17,140 nucleotides of DNA from Euperipatoides rowelli (Eukaryota; Onychophora; Udeonychophora; Euonychophora; Peripatopsidae): the NCBI GenBank assembly GCA_003024985.2, contig PXIH01S0009602.1; one strand, 5' to 3'. Position 1 is the stretch's first letter. Every line of letters begins with the position of its first letter. Below, piece after piece: positions 1 through 8,014 of the stretch. The notes under the pieces were generated by a model that made no database searches, had not been told where the DNA came from, and saw nothing but the letters and a program-made list of their open reading frames with translations. Made by a program: the position numbers and the translations under genes.

Positions 1-933
1 ATGTAGGCTACTGTAAAAAAAGATTTGACCATATTGACAATGACATTAACATATTAAACTATAACATCAAAAAACTAAGTTTGTCTTAGGCTTATTTTTA
101 TTTAGTGCTTCTTTGATTCTATAAATTACCAATAATATTTTTGGATCGTTGTAAACATATTTTATTTGTTTTATAAGAATAATAAAATAATTATTTTAGA
201 GTTCAAAGCCTAACCGCCTTTGCCACTTTAAAGTGTACTACCCTTGCTGAACCCAAATTCAACCTGACCAATCAGCAAGCTAGTACTAGGACTATATGGT
301 TTGTGTTATTAAAGTAAATTTAAAAAATAAAATAAAGCCTTTACAATATTATAGATTTTTGCATTGAATGCTGTTTATTTGCTGTGTGTAGGATAAATTA
401 ACTTTTTTTTAATACATTTGTTATATTTTTTTTTTAAGAAAACCATCAAAACCAACAGAAATAATATTTTAAAATTTAAAACTAAAAGGTATGTTTTTAT
501 TTTAAACTGGCTGCTAATGATTTTATCTAAATGAAAGGAGGAGGAAAATTGAATTTTTAATTTGTTAAAGTAGCCTAATGCATTTATATAACGGTTGACT
601 ATCATTAAGAATTTATAATTATCAAAATTAAGAGTTTTGATAAAAATATAATGGTAGCATTCATTTTATTACAGTCAAAAATTAGTTGGTAAAGACACTT
701 AGCAAAACTATTTCAACAACACAAAATTAAATTTGGATTGTTTAATGCATATTTGCTTGTAAATATTATCAGCAATTAAGTAAATAATTTAAACTTTAAT
801 GTTTTTGACATGAAGGAGCCCTATTAATTATGTATTTTATTTTTAAACTAAGTTGGTAGGCTACAAATTATGTTTTGTACTGTCATTAAGGGATTACTGT
901 GTTAAACATGCTACAGGGGAAGCGACCTGGGGA
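1..933. other. AT-rich non-coding DNA
   Basis: No coding, RNA or transposon signature was found. A short minus-strand open frame at 375-605 is low-complexity (K, I, L and F from A/T runs) and is not a gene. The only structured spot is near 243-279, listed separately. TAGGCTA-type words occur near 3-10, 571 and 848. Confidence 0.6.
243..279. repeat. 8-bp inverted repeat holding a CCAAT-box-like word
   Basis: CTTGCTGA (243-250) and TCAGCAAG (272-279) are perfect 8-bp inverted arms with a 21-nt loop. The right arm overlaps ACCAATCAGC (267-276), which matches the usual NF-Y (CCAAT) consensus. No start site or exon is visible nearby, so a promoter role is only possible, and the word could be chance in 17 kb. 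Confidence 0.3.
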
Positions 934-1062
934 CAGGGCTCAAAATTAAATTTTTTTGATTGCTAGCCTGGCTGGCTAGTATCACTTCAAAACTACTAGC
1001 TGTGCACACACTTCTTAGTAGCAACAACACAGGCACATAACCTAGCCAGGTGGCTTTTCATT
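934..1062 (-). repeat. Fold-back repeat, copy A (CAGGGCTCAAAATTAA family)
   Basis: The plus strand begins CAGGGCTCAAAATTAA (934-949). Its exact 16-bp reverse complement ends a second copy at 3337-3352. Just inside is a hairpin CTAGCC-N5-GGCTAG (963-968/974-979), the same architecture as in the second copy (3260-3265/3271-3276). Further CTAGCC words occur to about 1056. The right side runs into TTAA at 1063, where a piggyBac-like end starts. Two copies in opposite orientation sharing a terminal word and a hairpin indicate a dispersed, probably non-autonomous, element. The superfamily is not determined. Confidence 0.6.
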
Positions 1063-1835
1063 TTAACCCTAGAAAGCTGATCTTAAAAAAAAGTTTGATA
1101 ACTGCTAACCTGGGTCTGTGGAGACTGTGGTATCAACAAGATCAAAAATCCATAGTAGGCCTATACAGAAAAATAACATTTATTGAACAATGGTGCTTTA
1201 CATGATTACTTTATATAAACAATAAATTACAACTGAAAAATAAAGATTTTTCCCCTTCAAATATAATTAGAACAAATCATTACCCAGTGTTCCATGCACA
1301 TTGACTTGTTGATACAAGTTACATTGGCATGATGTCTTTCGGTCTTTTTTCAATGGACACAGTCAACATGTCTTGTGCAGACCTATATTGGTTCCAACTG
1401 CTGTTGCACTTTTTGACAATGCCCTATAACAATATATTAACTGTGAGAGGTAAAGTTGCCACTGAATTCATTGTTTAATCCATGGTTTCATTAGAGTGAA
1501 ATCCAGATCTTCCAAATACAAGCACCTTTGGACAGGATTTTCATTGTCATTCAATCTGTTAGTGTTGTGGATTTTAAAGGAATTTATTCCTGCAGCATTT
1601 AACATTCCATTAAAAATGCATAGTGGCCATCTTCTTGTTTTGCGGCTACAACTTGCGACCCTCACATCTGGTCAAAGGTATCGACCACACCCTTGGTTTC
1701 ATTGTATATCATTATTATTTCTGGCTTGCTAGTGGTCACAGTAATAATTTTTCCAGCATGCATGTTTGATAGAAAAACTAGAAATTTGTTTCTTTTGGGT
1801 TGGTATGTTACCATCATTAATTTTACAAAAAATTA
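1063..1835 (-). mobile_element. piggyBac DNA transposon remnant
   Basis: TTAA (1063-1066) followed by CCCTAGAAAG (1067-1076) matches the target site and terminal bases typical of piggyBac elements. The C-terminal end of a broken piggyBac transposase lies about 180 bp inside on the minus strand. This is the expected distance and orientation for the 3' end of the element. The opposite (5') end was looked for to the right, as TTTCTAGGG-TTAA, and not found, and no N-terminal coding sequence is visible beyond about 1832. The copy therefore looks 5'-truncated or decayed. The 1835 boundary is only where recognisable coding ends. Confidence 0.75.
1257..1832 (-). pseudogene. piggyBac-type transposase, broken C-terminal half
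   Basis: The intact family protein is a DDE transposase that cuts and pastes its element at TTAA. Three minus-strand segments in changing frames give its conserved C-terminal half. (1) 1832-1662 reads MVTYQPKRNKF, a LSNMH motif, then KPEII.IYNETKG.VDTFDQM, the segment around the last catalytic Asp. (2) 1665-1468 reads SCSRKTRRWPL, NAAGINSF and LMKPWIKQ, then a stop. (3) 1359-1257 reads CPLKKDRKTSCQC, then after a 1-nt shift CINKSMCMEHWVMICS and a stop. This is the C-terminal cysteine-rich zinc-binding domain. At least two frameshifts (near 1665 and 1317) and an internal stop (1468-1470) make it non-functional. Upstream of 1832 the frame meets a stop, and the N-terminal half and first catalytic Asp residues are absent. 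The motif order agrees with the PGBD4-like group. Identification is from memory of the family, not a search. Confidence 0.85.
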
Positions 1836-2454
1836 AAAACATTAATGCTAACTATAGGTGTGAGAGACCCATAACATGTCATTACAGTAAATCTATCAAT
1901 TATTTTTAAACTTTGAATACAGGGCATTGAAAGTAATAATAGCCTATTTCAGGAAAAGTCAATAAATATAAAAATTGTAAAAAAAATTTTAGGGCCTACT
2001 ATGTTATTTATCAAAAAAGTTAGAAATGGCCTGGTGTGTCAGACCCATGGTTAGCTTTTTAATGTTAAATAAAAGTTGTTCCAATGTGTGGGAAATGGAG
2101 AGCTTTCAGCCCTTTATCTCCTCCCTCCTCTTATAGATGATGGGATATTAAGGCTGAAATCCTGGAAGCCAATGCTTTTTCATTATCTGAAATTTTTTTT
2201 TTTTCAGTTTTGAAAGGCCAAGTCTGACATTTTTGCCACTACTTCTTCCTAGCCAATTTGTATAAAATGATAACATACTATTTCACATTCTACTATAATC
2301 TTAATGAACATGATTAAGTTGCCAGGTATCTATAGGCTATTTAAGAGAAGGCCTATAAAATTATGCTATAAATTACTTATCGTTTATCTTTTCAGAGTTT
2401 AACTTTTAAAAATAATAAGCAGCCAATCTCAGATTGAGATANTTTCTTTAATAC
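1836..2454. other. Non-coding DNA, no gene seen
   Basis: It is AT-rich. A hairpin-capable pair TTTCAGCC (2104-2111) and GGCTGAAA (2152-2159) flanks a pyrimidine-rich patch at 2112-2132. A near-repeat of the word (A/C)AGACCCAT occurs around 1866 and 2040. An unresolved base lies at 2442. Nothing else was recognised. Confidence 0.5.
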
Positions 2455-2573
2455 AACTGATTTTGATCTTAAAAATGGCCAGAAATGGTGATGGATAGAT
2501 GAACATTGTCTTACTCCATTTGTGTATGGCCTTTTTCAAGATAAAAAAACAAACAAAAACTGATTTTGATCTT
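2455..2573 (+). mobile_element. Small retroposed insertion with 16-bp target duplication
   Basis: AACTGATTTTGATCTT occurs exactly at 2455-2470 and 2558-2573. The 87 bp between them end in an A-rich tail (about 2537-2557, A with a few C) directly before the right copy. A long direct repeat plus a 3' A-tail is the hallmark of LINE-type target-primed insertion of a small RNA or truncated transcript. The body (2471-2536) can fold: ATGGCC near its start pairs with GGCC near 2528-2531, and AATGG (2484-2488) pairs with CCATT (2516-2520). That suggests a structured small RNA source. I do not recognise the RNA; a GTGATGG word resembles a snoRNA box C, but no convincing box D is present. Confidence 0.65.
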
Positions 2574-3050
2574 GTTGATTGCTTATCCAGGTGTGCCATC
2601 AACATTGAATTTTTTTTTTCTTGGTGATTTTTTACAAATGTGAAAAAAAAAAAATATTTAAAAAAAAAAATCTAGATTATTTTTAAGACAATATTGAAAT
2701 CATCCTATTTACATTTTTTAAATTGCTATACCAACAAAGATGGTTTAATCATAGAACAGTATCAAATTTAAAAAATTCAATCGAACTGAGAGAATATTTG
2801 TTTTTAATCAAATTGAATAGATTACCATTATTGTATAGTATCTGCCAATTCTTTAATTTTAATTAAAAAAAAATCCTAATGCTTTTTTATGTTATTGCTA
2901 GTTTGTTTCTCTTTTTAAATATTATTTTTTAAATAATTACCTTAAAAAATTATTTTGCTTTTAATTGTTTGTTTATTTGAATACAAGGCTTTGACTTAAT
3001 AATATTTGTTTGTTTCTTTTAATTTTAGTAAAAAATAAAAATAAAAATTA
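2574..3050. other. AT-rich non-coding DNA
   Basis: It is dominated by A and T homopolymers, with a (TAAAAA)-like run at 3029-3047 immediately before the 5S-like sequence. No gene or element was recognised. Confidence 0.6.
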
Positions 3051-3170
3051 GCCTATGGCCATACTACATTGAATACACCGGTTCTCGTCTGATCACCGCA
3101 GTTAAACAACGTTAGGCTTAGTCAGTACTTGGATGGGTGACCTCCTGGGAACACTGAGTGCTGTAGGCAT
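3051..3170 (+). rRNA. 5S rRNA-like copy, probably a pseudogene or 5S-derived SINE head
   Basis: The sequence is full length (about 118-120 nt). The terminal helix is intact: GCCTATGGC at 3051-3059 pairs with GCTGTAGGC at 3160-3168, with G-U wobbles. Diagnostic internal blocks are clear: CACCGGTTCTCGTC (3077-3090), GATCACCG (3091-3098), and CAGTACTTGGATGGGTGACC then CTGGGAACAC in the 3' half, covering the box C region. In the A-box region AGTTAAACAACGTTAGG carries several changes from my remembered consensus. Most differences are C-to-T or G-to-A, mainly at sites that are CpG in functional 5S genes, which suggests a silent, methylated copy that has decayed. A T6 run lies 14 nt downstream. There is only one copy and no tandem unit. 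The long extra sequence after it could be the body of a 5S-derived SINE (SINE3 type). Confidence 0.85.
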
Positions 3171-3182
3171 CCCCCCTCCCTC

Positions 3183-3188
3183 TTTTTT
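3183..3188 (+). terminator. T6 Pol III terminator after the 5S-like copy
   Basis: TTTTTT follows a C/T-rich spacer (3171-3182) just after the 5S 3' end. This is the expected position and form for RNA polymerase III termination. Whether the copy is transcribed is unknown. Confidence 0.5.
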
Positions 3189-3190
3189 AG

Positions 3191-3225
3191 GGACAACTTC
3201 GCTGGACTATAGTCTGTTGTTGTCC
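3191..3225 (+). repeat. Hairpin directly downstream of the 5S-like copy
   Basis: GGACAAC (3191-3197) pairs with GTTGTCC (3219-3225). The loop holds the 10-bp perfect palindrome GACTATAGTC (3205-3214). A T-rich tail follows (TTTTTGTATTTGTATT, from about 3230). It may be part of the 5S transcription unit's downstream spacer or the body of a 5S-derived SINE. Confidence 0.5.
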
Positions 3226-3258
3226 GTCATTTTTGTATTTGTATTATGCAAAACTTTT

Positions 3259-3352
3259 ACTAGCCAGTTAGGCTAGTGTACTTTTGTTAACACTAGCCAA
3301 TTTTAAATTTATTAGCCTGGGGCCAGCAGGCTAGTGTTAATTTTGAGCCCTG
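3259..3352 (+). repeat. Fold-back repeat, copy B (CAGGGCTCAAAATTAA family)
   Basis: It contains hairpin ACTAGCC-N5-GGCTAGT (3259-3265/3271-3277) and a second pair with perfect 11-bp arms, TAACACTAGCC (3288-3298) and GGCTAGTGTTA (3329-3339). It ends with TTAATTTTGAGCCCTG (3337-3352), the exact reverse complement of the start of copy A at 934-949. The two copies therefore lie in opposite orientation about 2.3 kb apart. It is a non-coding, structured, dispersed repeat. Confidence 0.6.
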
Positions 3353-3388
3353 CCTGGGAACGACATTTGTTTTCATCTAAAGACTTAG

Positions 3389-3955
3389 CCCCATTCACAT
3401 GGACATAATTTCATCCGCGGTTGAACCACGGACAAGGATTTTGTGTTTGGTGTTAATGTTATCCACGGCTGTCAGGTTTGGCCATGCAAACACAATCACG
3501 GCTCAGCCGCGGATAATAAATTTGTAAATAACAAGAATTGTAGCCTAATTCATTCATTTCTTGGGCTATAGTATTATAAATAGCCTTGGTTCTCTTAGAA
3601 TTTTTTAAATCTGACATTGAGTTTTTCATTTCCACAAATTTTTATTAAAGAAAAAAATCTCATCATTGCATCAAACAGTACCATGCTCCAACATTTTAAA
3701 AGCAAAAAAAAAGACATCTTATGAGAATTAAATATCTTACGAGAGGTAAAATAGCGCTACAAACAGCGTATTAATGAAACACCAACATGGCTCAACCGAG
3801 GATGAACCAGGATCGTGTTCTCATGGACATTGATTAAGGCTCAATTGCGGCTCAGCCAGTATCAAGAAGGGTGGCTCAAGAAAATGTTGTTGCGCATGGT
3901 ACTATCTGTGGCTCAACCGCGGTTAAGCCGTGGATAAAGTCTCCATACTAATGGG
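3389..3955. mobile_element. MITE-like element with imperfect terminal inverted repeats and repeated CCGCGG palindromes
   Basis: The left end CCCCATTCACATGGACATAA (from 3389) resembles the reverse complement of the right end, TCCCATTAGTATGGAGAC read inward from 3955. Both continue into ATCC(G/A)CGG. Inside, a GC-rich module of the type GGCTCAACCGCGG / ATCCGCGGTTGAACC recurs at about 3413-3430, 3461, 3499-3514, 3790-3805, 3847-3856 and 3909-3935. The best copy is a 20-bp near-palindrome (3910-3929, one mismatched pair). Such subterminal repeats are typical transposase binding sites. No coding sequence and no convincing target duplication were found, so the superfamily is open and the ends are approximate. 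Confidence 0.55.
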
Positions 3956-4620
3956 ACATTTAAAGGTCAAATGCAATGGATTTTTAATTTTTTTATTATT
4001 ATTATTGATTTTCAAAGATAGCCTACTAAAAAAAAATTCCACTGGAAAAAAAAAAATTAAAATGCATAAAAAAATTATTTAAAGATAAAATTAAGAATAT
4101 TTATGTCTTCCGTCTGAGATTATAAAATAAAGACTTCGTCAATTTTTTTGGGTTCGAGATTATTTTTATATGCAAATAGTCTCTAAACTATTGAAGCCTA
4201 TATCTCAGTAGAATTTTGATTTTTTTTAAACAAATTAAGCCATAATAAGCTAGCACAATGGTTGAATTTGATAATTATTCTGTAAAAGTATTTAAATATT
4301 TTATTAGTCCATAGGCAATGATTTTGTGCCTTTAGATGAATCAGTTGTCATATGATATTGGCTCCACTATATTGGAAGAAGACAAGCCATCACTAGCTGC
4401 ATGCAAATACAGTGTTCATACTTGATAGTATTTGCAAAAAGGTAGTACGGTAAATGTAATAAATTATAATAATGAGTATTTTTGCTTGTTTTATTATTTA
4501 TATTATTATCAAGTGACCTAAATAGCACTTATTGTGAAGGTCAGGTTATTTGTATAGGGGCTTATAAAGCAACAACAACAACAAAAAAAGCTCGGCCAAA
4601 CACGATAGGTTTCAAGGGGC
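3956..4620. other. Non-coding DNA between element and minisatellite
   Basis: AT-rich with A/T runs, a short (TTA)n tract at about 4000-4014 and an (AAC)n tract at about 4570-4585. The GC-richer stretch 4590-4622 leads into the minisatellite. GGTTCGAGATT near 4149 resembles a tRNA B box, but no A box or cloverleaf fits. No gene was seen. Confidence 0.5.
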
Positions 4621-4802
4621 CTCTTTATAAATACACATGGCTAAATAATGCCCTTTATAAATACACATGGTTAAATAATGCCCTAAATAAATACACACGT
4701 CTAAATGATGCACTTTATAAATACACATGGCTAATGATGCCCTTTCTAAATAGACATAGCTAATTAATGATTACCTTTATAAATACACATGGATATATGA
4801 TG
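4621..4802 (+). repeat. 30-bp minisatellite, about six copies
   Basis: The unit is approximately TTTATAAATACACATGGCTA followed by AATAATGCCC. Units lie at 4621-4650, 4651-4680, 4681-4710, 4711-4739 (1 nt short), 4740-4769 and a diverged 33-nt unit at 4770-4802. The first two units are nearly identical and later ones diverge. Because 30 is a multiple of 3, the array keeps one frame open and encodes a fake 10-residue repeat (ALYKYTWLNN) in the frame spanning 4482-4763. I treat that frame as a by-product. Confidence 0.85.
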
Positions 4803-4880
4803 CACCTAATTTAACTTTGAAAAAATATTAGTCCTTACATCATTTTGTTGGTCTTTAAACTATTAGTATTTAGTGTGTAT

Positions 4881-4934
4881 ATACAGTACATATATATCAG
4901 TGACATATGTACTGTATCTGTACAGTATACTGTA
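4881..4934. repeat. Two small palindromes with TA-CAG...CTG-TA ends
   Basis: ATACAGTACATAT (4881-4893) and ATATGTACTGTAT (4905-4917) are perfect 13-bp arms around an 11-nt loop. Next to them TACAGTATACTGTA (4921-4934) is a perfect 14-bp palindrome. Both read as TA + CAGT...ACTG + TA, the end and target-site style of Tc1/mariner elements in miniature. They may be tiny internally deleted elements or simply self-complementary AT-rich DNA. Confidence 0.5.
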
Positions 4935-5040
4935 TATATTTGTCATGTTTTTATCATTGTCATTACAAACAGTTTATTAAATTTAATCTGTATTATTAGC
5001 CTATCGAGTTACTCAGTGTAGTATTTTCAGAATAAAATTT

Positions 5041-5530
5041 TCTTGAACACCGTAATTTGGTACACATTGCAATTATTCAGCTCTTGCACATTATTGTTTA
5101 TAACTACCGTACCATAGAACGCGATCAAGTGGGCATGCATACTTATCATTCTTACAGAGGAAAAGGGACTGGTGCCCTTGTTCATCACATTAGATTTACC
5201 ACAATGCACTGCAAAACTGCCTAGAGGCCCACTTGTTTCACTAGAATCAAAATTCTTTATAAGACTTTTATAAAATGGTGCACTTATTTGGGTTACGTGG
5301 AAACACTTTCCTGAACCTTAGATGAGGTAAAATTTAGGGGGCACTGTTGCAAGGCACAACTTGGATTTCTTTCAGAGTGATCAAAACATAAATGTGGTGA
5401 CGGCATACTTGTTTACGATGGTGCATTATATCCAACTTTGGTCTAGAAATAGGGGTGGCACACTTATTTGGTGGGACGCCTTTTGACAGTATTCAGTTTT
5501 TATGATGTAAAAGGCACTCCTAGTAAAAAC
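5041..5530 (+). repeat. Possible decayed tandem repeat of about 180 bp
   Basis: Words recur in the same order: CACTTGTTT (5230) then GTGCACTTATTTGG (5278) then GATGAGGTAAAA...GGCACT (5322-5345), and again ATACTTGTTT (5407) then GGCACACTTATTTGGTGGG (5457) then GATGTAAAAGGCACT (5504-5518). The offset between the sets is about 175-185 bp. A weaker third set may precede them (about 5150-5185). Similarity is low and no protein is evident. The 60-codon minus frame at 5027-5209 is not credible as a gene. Confidence 0.3.
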
Positions 5531-7339
5531 AATTTGTGGGATGAAAAAAGCCATTTATATCGAGCTTACCATTTCAATCTTAATGACAATAATTTATTCC
5601 AAAAAGTATGCACCTAGTTTACTTTTATGGTTAAATCATTGATGTTTATTTTATTTCTTGTGAAGATTTAAATGTATTACAAATGTTTTGTCTGAAAATG
5701 TAGCCTACAGTTCTGTAGGCTATGTCATTGTCAACGAGTAGATAGTATTAATTTTTTTTTTATTCTAACAGAGATAATGTTGGTATTATTATTTCAAATT
5801 TATTTACCGTATTTCAAAGTAGGCCTACATACATTTAATTTATTTTTATATGTATTTAATCAATAAATTTTGACATTATCCAGAACAACTTTACCATTTT
5901 ATTGGCTACATGTACAATTTATTTAATTTCTTCCATAAAAAGTGCTATACAGGACTCCAATGTCTTATACTTGTTACCCTCCTTTTTATGAATATAATTA
6001 TTAGCCTATAAGGGAAGAAGAGGGAGTTATTTTCTTTAGATTTTTTCTCCTTATACATACATGTGAGGAATATTATATAGGATAGACCTAACCATTCAAT
6101 TTTTTGTTTCAAAGAAAGGAGAAATTACCTTGTAGTACTAATTTCTAACACTCAAAGTATATGGAAATCCCCCCCCCCCCCTCCAAAAAAAAAGTGCCAA
6201 TTTTTTATTTTAATTTTGATTTCATGTCACACTGATTGTATACCCTGATCAAAGAAAGAGCCATATAGGCCTACTAGGATACTAGACTACCATTTGTAAT
6301 GTAAATATTTTGATAAAGGTAGCCTATTTATTGTATGGTTGGCTAGCACATTTTTAGAAATATTTAAAAAAATATTATAATTTTTGATAGGCTAACTTTA
6401 TATACTGATTGTAAACTTTATTAATTGTTTTTTTATTCTAGCTACCTTAATTGTTAATTTTTACTAAATTTTAGGATTGCTGATTTGATTAAAATAACCA
6501 ATTTCCGTTCTTAGCCTGTGATATGGCTTTCTCATCCACAAGTAATTAATTTTTGTATTTTGCATTAGTATTCAAGCGGTAATCAGTAGAAGCTCAGGCA
6601 TTTGGTTTCCTTGTTTAATTTTAGGTTTTATTTATTTTAAAACGTTTAATTGAATCTTTTGAGTTGTAATGCAATTTTCTTGTCTAATGAAAGAAAATTT
6701 GTTCACATTTTGCTAGCAGAATTTCTGTTTACTTAAGAAAAGAAATCAATGAAAGAAAGTTTTTAAACTTAACATAAGAATTTCATGCTATGAAATTTAT
6801 GTAATTTGAATTTTTTTCTTCCAAATTCATGAAAATATTGTCCTGTACTTTTGAATAAGTTGTTTCTAGTCATGAAATAGTTTGGGTATCATGCTTAAAA
6901 TATTTCACAAATGATTTTGTGACCATTGCTGGTAAACTGTATCACTTTGTCATTGTACTTCCAGGCTTTCTATGAAATGACTGTCCAGTTAATAGTCTGA
7001 TGATTTGAGAGTATAGTATTTTGTTCAAGAAAATATAGAAGATGGGACAGGATTTTTTCTTCTAATCCTTACCTAAGTGACAACTAAAGATGATAGGGCT
7101 GTAAGCTCATCTTACGCAGTTAGGCTAATTTGTTCCGCTAGTTGCTGTTTTAGTGAAAATTATGTAAATCAAACAATGCTTAAATTCAGTATGTACTGTA
7201 TATTATTTCAGTAGAAAGTTAAAAAGTAATGTTATAAAAATTAAATGTCAAAAAATTAAAATATATTGAGTAGCCTATGGTAGGCTACATGTATAGGATA
7301 AACATGTGCTGTAATAATACTGTACATAAATGTTCAACA
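5531..7339. other. Long AT-rich non-coding stretch
   Basis: No gene was seen. Small structures: the inverted repeat TAGCCTACAG-TT-CTGTAGGCTA (5701-5722), a run of 13 C (6169-6181) followed by a run of 9 A, the inverted repeat GTAGCCTA-TGG-TAGGCTAC (7270-7288), and TAGGCCTA octamers at 5820-5827 and 6266-6273. The rest is unstructured A/T-rich sequence. Confidence 0.5.
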
Positions 7340-7680
7340 TTTCAGTTGTAACATTGCGGGTTACCAGCAAGGGTCGTATGTCAGGAAGTCACATGGAGAA
7401 GAACCCAAAGTATCCAATAGTAAATGCAATAACGCTGTAGCTTCGCTCTGGCTTGCAATACCGGAAACTCTCACCTCACTGCTCTTGCTCACCATCAGCT
7501 CATGCTGGCTGCATAAAATTCCAACCAACCCAAACCATAGATCATAAATAAGAAAGGCTTCACACATACTGGTGCGATGCATGCTGGGTAACAACTGAAT
7601 TTTGGAAAGGGGTAAGAAAATGAGCACATAAGCACGCTGCATTTAGGGAGGGGGGGTTGCTGGGCACCAATCTCTCGAGA
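7340..7680. other. Patch of balanced base composition, unrecognised
   Basis: This stretch is clearly richer in G and C than its flanks and has few homopolymers. The minus strand is open for 93 codons (7642-7361), but the peptide has no motif I recognise, and the plus strand is also partly open (ATG at 7378 for about 20 codons). GATGCATGCTGGG (about 7577-7589) contains CCCAGCATGC on the minus strand, resembling the ZNF143/THAP11-type promoter element of animals. It could be an exon or promoter region, or an old transposon. There is no evidence for a real product. Confidence 0.25.
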
Positions 7681-7851
7681 TAAAGTTCCAGAGATTAGTT
7701 ACAACTGAAATATATTGGGGAAAATAGATTTGTACCTTTCCTAATCGCTAACAGGCTAGATATATGTTGTATATTCCTTAGGGTATGTCTAAGAGAAATG
7801 ATTGTAACTAAACAAAAGCTTTCAGATTTTAAAATATATAGATATTTATTC

Positions 7852-7870
7852 TATGTCTAGAATAGACATA
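7852..7870. repeat. Small perfect hairpin
   Basis: TATGTCTA (7852-7859) and TAGACATA (7863-7870) are separated by 3 nt. No attached function is visible. It sits about 80 bp before the larger hairpin at 7952-8014. Confidence 0.4.
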
Positions 7871-7951
7871 ACGTTAGAAAATATATATCATTTGAATATA
7901 TAAATATAAAACACACGTATATAGTACGTGGGAGACTGGTCCCAAACACAA

Positions 7952-8014
7952 TAAAATGTATAATGCAAATTATACAATATTATTAATAATGTATAATTTG
8001 CATTATACATTTTA
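7952..8014. repeat. Perfect inverted repeat, 25-bp arms, 13-nt loop
   Basis: Arms 7952-7976 and 7990-8014 are exactly complementary. The core is GTATAATGCAAATTATAC in the left arm, read inverted in the right arm. The arms contain ATGCAAAT, an octamer-type (POU) word, once per arm. A perfect 25-bp arm is young or maintained, because decay would have broken it. It may be a miniature fold-back element, a hairpin RNA source or a recent palindromic duplication. A minus-strand frame across it (8151-7888) is a shadow. Confidence 0.75.

Noticed and set aside
375-605. 76-codon minus frame
   Set aside because: Mostly K, I, L and F from A and T runs; no protein features.
1496-1732. 78-codon plus frame
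   Set aside because: It is the antisense shadow of the piggyBac transposase remnant, which gives clear family motifs on the minus strand.
2471-2557. C/D-box snoRNA as the retroposed insert
   Set aside because: A box-C-like GTGATGG is present, but no convincing box D inside the insert.
4130-4170. tRNA B-box-like GGTTCGAGATT (and GAGTTCGAAATC near 8404)
   Set aside because: No matching A box at the right distance and no acceptor, anticodon and T stems could be drawn.
4482-4763. 93-codon plus frame with repeated KYTWLNN units
   Set aside because: The repeat comes from the 30-bp minisatellite. The part before it is low complexity, and no start context or homologue is evident.
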